Assembly: GCA_905221235.1 (NCBI GenBank)
Contig: CAJNCJ010000002.1
Coordinates: 62,001 to 126,000, forward strand
From: a bacterium
Lineage (GTDB): Bacteria > Bacillota > Bacilli > Lactobacillales > Streptococcaceae
Length of the DNA stretch: 64,000 nt
Direction: 5' to 3'
The translations under genes were made by a program, and so were the position numbers. Shown here piece after piece: positions 56,329-64,000 of this stretch. Numbering within the stretch: the stretch's first letter is position 1; each line of letters begins with the position of its first letter. The notes below the pieces were generated by a model. The model saw only the letters and a program-made list of their open reading frames with translations, did not search any database and was not told where the DNA came from.

Positions 56329-56402
56329 AAAGAGGTAGTGTAGTGACCTCAAAAGTTAGACTTATTCATCTATCTTTTGGGTTACAAACAACCTCTTTTT
56401 AA
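56328..56402. terminator. Bidirectional terminator between yitT and ribF
   Basis: AAAAAGAGGT pairs with ACCTCTTTTT at the ends of a 70-bp region, with weaker inner pairing. Confidence 0.65.
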
Positions 56403-56414
56403 TTACCCAAACTC

Positions 56415-57332
56415 TTAAGACCAATTCCGAGCAACTTCTTCATCAGCCTTTAACTGATCCACTAATTGGTCAACTGAGTCAAATTTGGTCATATCTCGAA
56501 TGCGATCAAGCCAATAAACCATGACGGTTTCCCCATAAATATCTTGATTAAAATCAAAAATATTGACTTCAAAACGTGCTTCTTCTCCATCAAAGGTCAC
56601 ATTTTTCCCGACACTAGCCATAGCACGATACTTCTGTCTTTGAATCTCAACATCAACGACATAAACGCCATCTGCTGGCATATAAGTACGATCTAAAAGC
56701 ACCAAATTAGCTGTTGGATAACCAATCGTACGACCACGAGCATTGCCATGAACCACCATACCCCTGGATGGAAGCGGTGCCCCCAAAAGTTCTCCTGCTT
56801 CTTTCACATTTCCATCTAAAATAGCTTGACGGATACGAGTTGAACTAATCTTTCCTTTCTCATCTTCTACAGGTGGAACGATAATGACTTCTCCATCAAA
56901 GTAATCCTTTAAGTCTTCTGCTGTTTTTTGGTCAGAACCAAATGTATAATCAAAACCTGCAACAATAATTTTGGCATTCATAGCCTTGATATAAGTTGCA
57001 AAAAATTCTTCTGCCGAAAGACTAGCGAATTGACTACTAAAATCAAGGAGATATAATTCTTCTACTCCTTCACGCTTTAATTTCCTCTCACGTTCAGCAG
57101 GGTTCAAAATATGTAAAAACAGATCCGGATGATATGGCTCTAAAGCAATCTTTGGAGATTCATTAAAGGTCATAACGACGATAGGCAATAAGTCCTTTCT
57201 CGCAGCCTTATTGGCAACACGAAATAATTCTTGATGCCCCTTGTGTATACCATCAAAATAGCCGAGAACAACGACTGAATCAGATGGTGTGCCAATATCT
57301 TTTTGGTTTTTTATAGGAATAGTAATAATCAT
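56415..57332 (-). CDS. ribF: Bifunctional riboflavin kinase / FAD synthetase
   Basis: Makes FMN and FAD from riboflavin. At 305 aa it has an N-terminal nucleotidyltransferase (VVLGYFDGIHKGHQEL near residue 22, and ISSTRIRQAILDG near residue 163) and a C-terminal riboflavin kinase (GRTIGYPTANL near residue 199, ending with the FEVNIFDFNQDIYG segment). It supplies the cofactors of the flavin-rich gene set elsewhere in the window (nox, flavodoxin, FMN reductases, and FAD for ApbE). Confidence 0.95.
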   Translation of the reverse strand: MIITIPIKNQKDIGTPSDSVVVLGYFDGIHKGHQELFRVANKAARKDLLPIVVMTFNESPKIALEPYHPDLFLHILNPAERERKLKREGVEELYLLDFSSQFASLSAEEFFATYIKAMNAKIIVAGFDYTFGSDQKTAEDLKDYFDGEVIIVPPVEDEKGKISSTRIRQAILDGNVKEAGELLGAPLPSRGMVVHGNARGRTIGYPTANLVLLDRTYMPADGVYVVDVEIQRQKYRAMASVGKNVTFDGEEARFEVNIFDFNQDIYGETVMVYWLDRIRDMTKFDSVDQLVDQLKADEEVARNWS

Positions 57333-57454
57333 AAAATAATTATATCATAGCGATAGCTATTTCTGGAACAGAAAATCTGAAATGTCGTTTTTTTCACCTG
57401 AAATAGCCATTTTTGCAAAAGGGAGTATCCTGCAACAAAAATGAGTAATTGACA

Positions 57455-57480
57455 TTCTAAATTTTTCCCAATTTAGAATC
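57455..57480. other. Perfect hairpin upstream of ribF, role unclear
   Basis: ATTCTAAATT and AATTTAGAAT flank a six-base centre. It is about 120 bp upstream of ribF, not followed by a T run, and next to the RUP copy. The 493-bp gap between ribF and mntH holds this, the RUP and a nested repeat, and no gene. Confidence 0.35.
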
Positions 57481-57503
57481 ATTTTTGAGGGAAAATTGAT
57501 AGT

Positions 57504-57604
57504 TATAGTGAAATAAAATCTGAACAAAGTAATCAGGGAATTAAATTTAATTTCTAACATTTTTTAGAAAGCAAAGCGTATTATTCCAACTTCAATCCAC
57601 TATA
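57504..57604. repeat. RUP element
   Basis: A 101-bp element bounded by TATAGTGAAATAAAAT and CAATCCACTATA, the inverted ends shared with IS630-Spn1. It is the best-preserved of the three copies in the window. Confidence 0.85.
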
Positions 57605-57745
57605 AACGAGGCTGGACAAAAAGTCTTTAAAATCAAAAAACGCATAATATCAGGTATTGAAAAAACTTGATACTATGCGTTTTATTGTGGGAAGATTTAC
57701 TACATTTTCTACTGAAATTGAGTTTTTTCCCAACCTCTTTTTAGT
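57605..57745. repeat. Nested hairpin repeat (SPRITE-like) abutting the RUP
   Basis: Outer arms GAGGCTGGACAAAAA and TTTTTTCCCAACCTC enclose the hairpin AAAACGCATAATATCAGG / ACTTGATACTATGCGTTTT (57635-57683), the third copy of that hairpin in the window. Confidence 0.55.
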
Positions 57746-57825
57746 ACTTCATTTCATAAACCAACCACTACTATTATCACTTTATCAATCTTCAAGCTAA
57801 TACTTAAGACCTAATTTAAACATGT

Positions 57826-59160
57826 TTAAAAAATATCGAAAAGAAGCTTGATATTAAGAATGGTTAAGACAATTGCAACTGCGTAGCCTATGATTGTGTT
57901 CCACTTGGCATTGGTAAATTCTCCCATCAGTGACTTCTTAGAGGTCAAATAGATTAAGGGGAAAATTGAAAACGGAAGAGCGATTGAAAGAAACACCTGT
58001 GAGTAAACCAATAACTGATCCAAGGTCTTTTCTTGATGTCCAAATAAGACGGCGACTATAATCACAGGTAGCAAGGCAAAAATACGTGTACCGATACGGA
58101 TAAGCCACTGAGGTAATTTCAGATGCAAGAAACCTTCCATGACAATCTGTCCTGTCAAAGTTCCTGTAATGGTCGAATTTTGACCACTGGCTAAGAGAGC
58201 CAGAGCAAACAAAGTTGACAAAGTTGAGCTGGCTATCGCTCCTGCTATTGTCGAATCCTGTAAAGCATTGTACATTTGGGAGAATGCTGAAATTTCAGAT
58301 GCATGACCAAAAAAGAGGGAGGCACCCAAAATGAGCAACAAGGAATTGACAACAAAAGCTAAGGACAACTGAAGATTTGAATCCAAGGTCATAAAGCGCA
58401 CTGCTTTTCGGACGTCCTTCTTATCTTTGTGGTTAATTTTCCTTGTTTGCGATAGGGATGAATGAAGATAGAGATTATGGGGCATGACTGTCGCTCCTAC
58501 AATCCCTAAAGCTAATGTCAATTGACTCTCATGTCCCGGAAGAGGACTTTCAAATAAAGTCGAAGTCGGTAAATAACCACTAAATATTCCCTGAATACTT
58601 GGATTGGATAAAGCCACCAGATAAGAAAAAATACCTAATATAGTTAAGATAAGAGTCGTAACAATAGCTTCAATCTTCTTGAACCCAAACTTCATCAACA
58701 AAAGTAAAAGAAATACATCTAAAACGGTTAGGAGGATAGCTACCATAATCGGTATTTTAAACAAAAGATTTAAGGCAATCGCTGAACCTAAAACTTCAGC
58801 CAAGTCTGTCGCCATTAAAGCTAATTCTAAAATCACCCACAGACTATAGCGAAGCCACTTGGGAGCATGATGAGCTGTTGCCTGCGCTAGATCCATCCTA
58901 GTCACGATACCGAGCTTTCCAGCCATTTGTTGTAACTGCATGGCAATGATGGATGAAATCAAAATAACAAATAAGAGACTATATTTGTAGGAAGCACCAC
59001 CAACCACACTAGTAATCCAGTTTCCAGGATCCATATAACCAACTGCTACAAGAGCGCCAGGTCCTAAAAATGCTTTTAGATTCTGCCAAAAATGATTGTT
59101 ATTGGGAGTTTCAATAGATTGATTGATCTCAGAAAGAGAGACCTTTTTGTAAGAAGACAT
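57826..59160 (-). CDS. mntH: NRAMP-family Mn2+/Fe2+ symporter
   Basis: A 444-residue proton-coupled divalent metal importer with 11 predicted helices. The metal-binding DPGN motif is present in helix 1 (VAVGYMDPGNWITS near residue 37) and the GATVMPHNLYLHSSL signature near residue 224 in helix 6. Its preferred ion is probably Mn2+, which protects streptococci from peroxide. It has its own TATAAT at 59254-59259 and a long AT-rich leader; the ribosome site is weak. A MntR-like operator was not identified with confidence. Confidence 0.93.
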   Translation of the reverse strand: MSSYKKVSLSEINQSIETPNNNHFWQNLKAFLGPGALVAVGYMDPGNWITSVVGGASYKYSLLFVILISSIIAMQLQQMAGKLGIVTRMDLAQATAHHAPKWLRYSLWVILELALMATDLAEVLGSAIALNLLFKIPIMVAILLTVLDVFLLLLLMKFGFKKIEAIVTTLILTILGIFSYLVALSNPSIQGIFSGYLPTSTLFESPLPGHESQLTLALGIVGATVMPHNLYLHSSLSQTRKINHKDKKDVRKAVRFMTLDSNLQLSLAFVVNSLLLILGASLFFGHASEISAFSQMYNALQDSTIAGAIASSTLSTLFALALLASGQNSTITGTLTGQIVMEGFLHLKLPQWLIRIGTRIFALLPVIIVAVLFGHQEKTLDQLLVYSQVFLSIALPFSIFPLIYLTSKKSLMGEFTNAKWNTIIGYAVAIVLTILNIKLLFDIF

Positions 59161-59324
59161 AGGAATTTTACACTTTCTAATCTGTCTTTACTTTTTTTTA
59201 ATGGATTTTTTGAAAATATAATGAAAAATAGTTTCCAATTTTCAATTCATCCTTATTATATCACATTTTAGAATGATTCTTAAGGAAAGCATGATAGTTG
59301 AAATAAGCAACATCAGTATTGTAA

Positions 59325-59354
59325 AAGCCAGCGATTTACGACGCTGGCTTTAAA
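59325..59354 (-). terminator. carB terminator
   Basis: AAAGCCAGCG-ATTTACGA-CGCTGGCTTT with flanking A and T runs, about 20 bases beyond the carB stop. Confidence 0.85.
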
Positions 59355-59375
59355 ACTGTGAAAAATTTTTCTCAA

Positions 59376-62300
59376 CTAGATCGCTTCTGTGACAAAGCTA
59401 CGGCTTTCAAGTACCTTAAGCATAGCATTAGCTGTATCTAGGGCTGTAAAGAGTGGCACACCGTGTTCAATGGCTGAACGACGGATTTGCTCACCATCTT
59501 CGTCAGCAGTTCGTTTGGTACCGACAGTATTGATAATTGCTTGGATTTTCCCTTTGCGAACAAAGCTTGGGATATCCTGATCATCATCACCAATCTTACC
59601 AACAGGTTGAGCTTGAAGTCCATGACTGGCAAAGAAAGCTGCTGTCCCTTCTGTCGCAAGGATTCCATAACCAATATTTTGGAAACGACGAGCCAAGTTC
59701 AAGGCTTCTTCTTTGGTATCATCAGCAATGGTAAATACAACGTTACCAAAAGTTGGCAAGTGTAGGTAGGAAGCTTCAAAAGCCTTATAGAGAGCTTTTT
59801 CAAGAGTCGTATCAGAACCCATAACTTCCCCTGTTGACTTCATTTCAGGACCGAGCAAGCTGTCTACCTTAGCTAGTTTCGTAAAGGAGAAGACAGGAGC
59901 CTTGATATGAACTCGAGTGCTTTCTGGATAAAGTCCATCGTGGTATCCAAGTTCTTCAAGTCTTTGCCCAAGAATGAGCTTGGTCGCTACTTGAGCCATA
60001 GGGATATTGGTTACCTTAGAAAGGAATGGAACCGTACGGCTAGCACGTGGATTGACCTCAATAACGTAGACTTTTTCATCCTTGATGACAAACTGAATGT
60101 TCATCATTCCAAGACAGTTAAGACCGATTGCTAGGCGTTTGGTGTAGTCTGCAATGGTTTCCTGAACCTTTTGTGACAAGGTTTGTGGTGGGTAAACGGC
60201 CATCGAGTCACCTGAGTGAACACCAGCTCGTTCGATGTGCTCCATGATACCAGGGATGAGAACATTTTCCCCGTCTGAGATGGCATCAACTTCGCACTCC
60301 TGACCAACAATGTAAGAATCGACAAGAACTGGGTGGTCTGGACTAGCCTTAACAGCAGTTCGCATGTAAGAACGAAGGTCTTCTTCGTTTTCAACGATTT
60401 CCATAGCACGTCCACCAAGTACATAAGATGGGCGGACAAGAACTGGGAAGCCAATCTTGCGAGCTGCAAGCACTGCTTCTTCTTCATTGGTTGCTGTTTG
60501 TCCTGGTGGCTGTGGAATATCTAAGTCTTTGAGAGCTTGCTCAAATAGGTCACGGTCTTCAGCCCGATCCAAGTCAGCAACCTGTGTACCAAGGATGGTC
60601 ACACCTGCTTTGGCCAAAGGCTCCGCAAGGTTGATGGCTGTTTGACCACCGAACTGAACGATTACCCCTTTTGGTTGTTCCAAATCGATAACATTCATAA
60701 CATCTTCGAATGTCAATGGTTCAAAATAAAGCTTATCTGATACAGAGAAGTCTGTAGAAACGGTCTCTGGGTTTGAATTCATGATAATAGCTTCATATCC
60801 AGCAGCCTGAATAGCCTTAACTGAGTGAACAGTTGCGTAGTCAAACTCAACCCCTTGACCGATACGGATTGGACCTGAACCTAGGACAAGTACAGATTCC
60901 TTATCAGACTTGATAGATTCATTTTCCCATCCATAGGTTGAATAGAAGTATGGTGTTTCAGAGTCGAACTCTGCCGCACAGGTATCAACCATCTTGTAGA
61001 CTGGAACAATCTTGTTTTCCAAACGAAGTTGGCGAACTTGGTCTGCTGTCGATTTCCATAATTCCGCAATCTTACGGTCTGAGAAACCATTGAGTTTGGC
61101 TGTTTTCAAAACTTCTAGATTTTGTGGATGGGCACCCAACTCCTGCTCAATTTCAAAGATATGTAGGAGTTTATCGAGATAAAAGATATCGATTTTTGTA
61201 AGCTCAGCAATTTCTTCTGGAGTGTAACCACGGCGAATAGCTTCTGACACATAGAAGAGACGATCATCTTGGGCTTTCACAACTTTTTCAATCAAGGCAT
61301 CATCAGAAACCGCTGCAAGTTCTGACATTTCATTGTGGTGAACCCCAATTTCAAGGGAGCGACAAGCTTTAAGAAGTGACTCTTCAATGTTACGACCAAT
61401 AGCCATGACTTCTCCAGTCGCCTTCATCTGGGTACCAAGACGGCGTTCACCCTTTTCAAACTTGTCAAATGGGAAACGCGGAATCTTAGCAACCACATAG
61501 TCAAGAGCTGGTTCAAACATGGCATAGGTTGAACCAGTGACTGGGTTAATAACCTCATCCAAGGTCAAGCCTACAGCAATCTTGGCAGCCAACTTAGCAA
61601 TTGGGTAACCTGTCGCCTTAGATGCCAGGGCAGAAGAACGCGATACACGAGGGTTTACTTCGATAACATAGTACTTAAAACTGTGTGGGTCAAGGGCCAG
61701 CTGAACATTACATCCACCTTCAATCTTAAGGGCACGAATAATGCTCAAGCTTGCGTCACGAAGCATTTGGTTTTCATAGTCTGACATGGTTTGGGCAGGG
61801 GCAAATACAATGGAATCCCCTGTGTGAATCCCAACTGGGTCAAAGTTTTCCATGTTACAAACAACCAAAGCATTGTCAGCTGAGTCACGCATCACTTCGT
61901 ATTCGATTTCCTTGAAACCTGCGATTGAACGCTCAATCAAACATTGGGTAACAGGTGACAGTTTCAAACCATTTTCAGCGATTTCACGCAATTCTTCCTC
62001 ATTAGCACACATACCACCACCAGTACCACCAAGGGTAAAGGCTGGACGGACAATGACTGGGTATCCAATAGTTGCAGCAAAGGCAACTGCTTCTTCAACC
62101 GTATTTACAATTTCAGACTCTGGAATTGGTTGATTCAATTCCTCCATCAATTGTTTAAAGAGGTCACGGTCCTCGGCTTGGTCAATAGCAGATAATTTAG
62201 TTCCCAGAAGTTCAACACCAAGCTCATCGAGGATACCATTTTTAGACAATTCCATGGCCATATTAAGACCAGTTTGCCCACCGAGAGTAGGCAGCAAGGC

Positions 62301-62552
62301 ATCTGGACGTTCCTTACGAAGAATACGAGTTACAAACTCAAGCGTAATCGGTTCAATATAAACCTTATCCGCAATTTCCTTGTCCGTCATGATAGTTGCA
62401 GGGTTTGAGTTAACCAAGACAACCTCATAACCTTCCTCTTTCAACGACAAGCAAGCCTGGGTCCCCGCGTAGTCAAACTCAGCAGCCTGACCAATAATAA
62501 TCGGACCAGAACCAATCACCATAATTTTTTGAATATCAGTACGTTTAGGCAT
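59376..62552 (-). CDS. carB: Carbamoyl phosphate synthase large subunit
   Basis: Makes carbamoyl phosphate from bicarbonate, ATP and ammonia delivered by CarA, for pyrimidines and arginine. At 1058 aa it is full length, with two homologous ATP-grasp halves: [19 protein letters not shown] near residue 12 and [19 protein letters not shown] near residue 560, each with an EVNPRxSR motif ([20 protein letters not shown]). The C-terminal MGS-like regulatory domain begins near residue 930. No clear ribosome site precedes the ATG, and it is 446 bp behind carA, unusually far for a two-subunit enzyme. Confidence 0.96.
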   Translation of the reverse strand: MPKRTDIQKIMVIGSGPIIIGQAAEFDYAGTQACLSLKEEGYEVVLVNSNPATIMTDKEIADKVYIEPITLEFVTRILRKERPDALLPTLGGQTGLNMAMELSKNGILDELGVELLGTKLSAIDQAEDRDLFKQLMEELNQPIPESEIVNTVEEAVAFAATIGYPVIVRPAFTLGGTGGGMCANEEELREIAENGLKLSPVTQCLIERSIAGFKEIEYEVMRDSADNALVVCNMENFDPVGIHTGDSIVFAPAQTMSDYENQMLRDASLSIIRALKIEGGCNVQLALDPHSFKYYVIEVNPRVSRSSALASKATGYPIAKLAAKIAVGLTLDEVINPVTGSTYAMFEPALDYVVAKIPRFPFDKFEKGERRLGTQMKATGEVMAIGRNIEESLLKACRSLEIGVHHNEMSELAAVSDDALIEKVVKAQDDRLFYVSEAIRRGYTPEEIAELTKIDIFYLDKLLHIFEIEQELGAHPQNLEVLKTAKLNGFSDRKIAELWKSTADQVRQLRLENKIVPVYKMVDTCAAEFDSETPYFYSTYGWENESIKSDKESVLVLGSGPIRIGQGVEFDYATVHSVKAIQAAGYEAIIMNSNPETVSTDFSVSDKLYFEPLTFEDVMNVIDLEQPKGVIVQFGGQTAINLAEPLAKAGVTILGTQVADLDRAEDRDLFEQALKDLDIPQPPGQTATNEEEAVLAARKIGFPVLVRPSYVLGGRAMEIVENEEDLRSYMRTAVKASPDHPVLVDSYIVGQECEVDAISDGENVLIPGIMEHIERAGVHSGDSMAVYPPQTLSQKVQETIADYTKRLAIGLNCLGMMNIQFVIKDEKVYVIEVNPRASRTVPFLSKVTNIPMAQVATKLILGQRLEELGYHDGLYPESTRVHIKAPVFSFTKLAKVDSLLGPEMKSTGEVMGSDTTLEKALYKAFEASYLHLPTFGNVVFTIADDTKEEALNLARRFQNIGYGILATEGTAAFFASHGLQAQPVGKIGDDDQDIPSFVRKGKIQAIINTVGTKRTADEDGEQIRRSAIEHGVPLFTALDTANAMLKVLESRSFVTEAI

Positions 62553-62998
62553 AGTTTATGATACAAAGCCCGTAAAGAACACCGTGAAAATAGGAAACTC
62601 GGTGCAGACGCCTTTAGCGTCAAGACGATGTTTATCTTTTTCACACAGTTCTTAGGGCGTGTTCACTTCCGCGAACAATGTATCTTCTCCTTTCTATTCG
62701 TCGCCTCACAGAGCGACATTAAATAAATTCTCCGACGATTTTTAGCGAAACGATACTTTTCGGTAAAAAATCTAGTGCAGGGAGTTTTTAGTTCGCCTGA
62801 TAGCGACTAAAAGAAACGACCTGCCTATCTATTCGTCGCCTCACAGAGCGACATTAAATAAGATACAAAGGACGAATAGAAAGCGATTGAATTTTAGGAA
62901 ACCAAGGAAGGATTAACAATCCAAGTTGGTTTCTCTAAATTCCGAGCTTTCCGTCCGTGTTCAGTTACATAAATTCTCCGACGAGCTTTTACTCGTTC
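62553..62998. other. Structured spacer between carA and carB with repeated GC-rich stem-loops
   Basis: No gene is visible. A 34-bp sequence occurs twice exactly (62693-62726 and 62828-62861), each with stem GTCGC / GCGAC; AAATTCTCCGACGA occurs at 62725-62738 and 62971-62984. Related short stem-loops are at 62607-62621 (GACGC/GCGTC), 62791-62807 (GTTCGC/GCGAC) and 62981-62996 (ACGAG/CTCGT). A larger hairpin with GAAACCAA / TTGGTTTC arms is at 62898-62933. None has a terminator T run. Confidence 0.7.
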
Positions 62999-64000
62999 TT
63001 AGTTTGATTGTTTAAAAGCTTCCATCATCTCGATAAACTCGTCAAATAGGTAGCTTGCATCGTGTGGACCAGGGGCTGCGTCTGGGTGGAATTGTACAGA
63101 GAAACCTGGTTGGTATCTGTGACGTACACCTTCAACTGACTTGTCATTGATTTCTTCATGAGTGATAATCAAGTGCTCTGGCAAATCCTCACGGCTAACT
63201 GCATAACCATGGTTCTGGCTAGTAAAATCTATTCGTCCTGTAGCAATTTCGCGTACCGCATGGTTGAATCCACGGTGACCAAACTTCATCTTGTAAGTCT
63301 TAGCCCCGTTTGCCATAGCAAAGAGTTGGTGACCCATACAGATACCGAAGATTGGAATTTTTCCTTGCACACCACGAATCATGTCCAGTGCTTGGGGAAC
63401 GTCTTCTGGGTTACCTGGACCATTTGACAACATAACTCCGTCGGGATTGAGGTGAAGAATTTCTTCCGCAGTTGTTGAGTAAGGAACAACCGTCACGTTA
63501 CAATTACGCTTAGAAAGTTCTCGTAAGATTGAGTGCTTAAGACCAAAGTCCACTAACACCACGCTCAAACCAACTCCTGGGGCTGGATATGACGTTTTAG
63601 TAGAAACCTGCTTGATATTATCTGTCGGCAAGACTGTTGCTTGGAGCTGGTCCGTCACATGGTCCATACTATCCCCAACATGGGTCAAGGTTGCACGCAT
63701 AGTACCGTGTTTACGGATAATCTTAGTAAGTACACGGGTATCAATTCCTGAAATACCTGGAATTTTCTTAGCTTTCAAAAATTCATCCAAGGTCATTTGG
63801 TTGCGCCAGTTGCTAGCTCTACGTGCTTCCTCGAAAACAACGACTCCCTTACAAGTTGGAATAATGGATTCGTAATCATCACGGTTAATTCCATAATTTC
63901 CTACCAAAGGATAGGTAAAGGTCAAGATTTGTCCATTATAAGACTGGTCTGTAATGGATTCTTGGTAGCCGGTCATCCCTGTATTAAAGACGATTTCGCC
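62999..64000 (-). CDS. carA: Carbamoyl phosphate synthase small subunit (5' end outside window)
   Basis: Glutaminase subunit that feeds ammonia to CarB. The C-terminal 333 residues are visible; the frame runs off the window at 64000 ([15 protein letters not shown]), leaving about 25 residues outside if the protein has the usual ~359. The class I amidotransferase triad is present: Cys in FGICMGHQL, and His and Glu in the C-terminal domain after [13 protein letters not shown], where the His is clear. An ATG inside the window (63974-63976) is internal, not the start. carB follows after a structured 446-bp spacer. Confidence 0.95.
   Translation of the reverse strand, partial: GEIVFNTGMTGYQESITDQSYNGQILTFTYPLVGNYGINRDDYESIIPTCKGVVVFEEARRASNWRNQMTLDEFLKAKKIPGISGIDTRVLTKIIRKHGTMRATLTHVGDSMDHVTDQLQATVLPTDNIKQVSTKTSYPAPGVGLSVVLVDFGLKHSILRELSKRNCNVTVVPYSTTAEEILHLNPDGVMLSNGPGNPEDVPQALDMIRGVQGKIPIFGICMGHQLFAMANGAKTYKMKFGHRGFNHAVREIATGRIDFTSQNHGYAVSREDLPEHLIITHEEINDKSVEGVRHRYQPGFSVQFHPDAAPGPHDASYLFDEFIEMMEAFKQSN

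Noticed and set aside
62981-62996. Hairpin just behind carA read as a terminator
   Set aside because: ACGAG/CTCGT is short, has no following T run on the minus strand, and belongs to the family of stem-loops in the spacer.

Overview
The window is low-GC Firmicute DNA from a Streptococcus of the mitis group, very close to S. pneumoniae. The evidence is gene content and near-pneumococcal protein sequences (VicRKX, SrtA with Cys207, GyrA, PepX, FtsK, PdxST), choline-binding surface proteins, and the small repeats typical of pneumococcus and its relatives: BOX, RUP and an IS1167-like ISL3 element. The species cannot be fixed from the sequence alone. From memory, the blocks here are not in the pneumococcal order, which favours a non-pneumococcal mitis-group strain.

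Layout. 0-9 kb: 5' part of a sulfhydrylase gene, FNT channel, gyrA-srtA, ldh, an integrase remnant, pyk and pfkA. 9-16 kb: dnaE, pepX followed by a decayed copy of its own 3' end, and an ArgR-type regulator. 16-22 kb: ftsK and the fructose operon fruR-fruK-fruA under a cre-bearing promoter, then tRNA-Ser. 22-31 kb: a TM2 protein, pdxST, nox, and divergently an apbE plus two flavin-reductase genes, the second with two flavinylation-type motifs in its tail, then a uracil-permease remnant. 30-40 kb: ylxM-ffh, DUF1934, HD hydrolase, HAD phosphatase, an IS inserted in a terminator, tRNA-Arg, rplS, two crcB genes, chorismate mutase, flavodoxin, a DHH phosphodiesterase and rpmE2. 40-48 kb: a RelB/RelE-type toxin-antitoxin pair and an Rgg-centred surface locus (rgg plus a choline-binding amidase on one side, four secreted or membrane genes on the other). 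48-64 kb: ybaB, a voltage-gated-like K+ channel, vicRKX, mutY, hup, degV, yitT, ribF, mntH, carB and the larger part of carA.

How parts work together. Glycolysis and redox balance are concentrated here (pfkA, pyk, ldh, nox, fruRKA), and cre operators lie at the ldh, fru, nox and apbE promoters, pointing to joint CcpA control. The apbE module looks like a cytosolic FMN-transferase with its own substrate protein. The Rgg locus looks like a quorum- or stress-controlled cell-wall module. Accessory material is limited to the IS, the toxin-antitoxin pair, the Rgg locus, gene remnants and small repeats; no prophage, rRNA or CRISPR array is visible.
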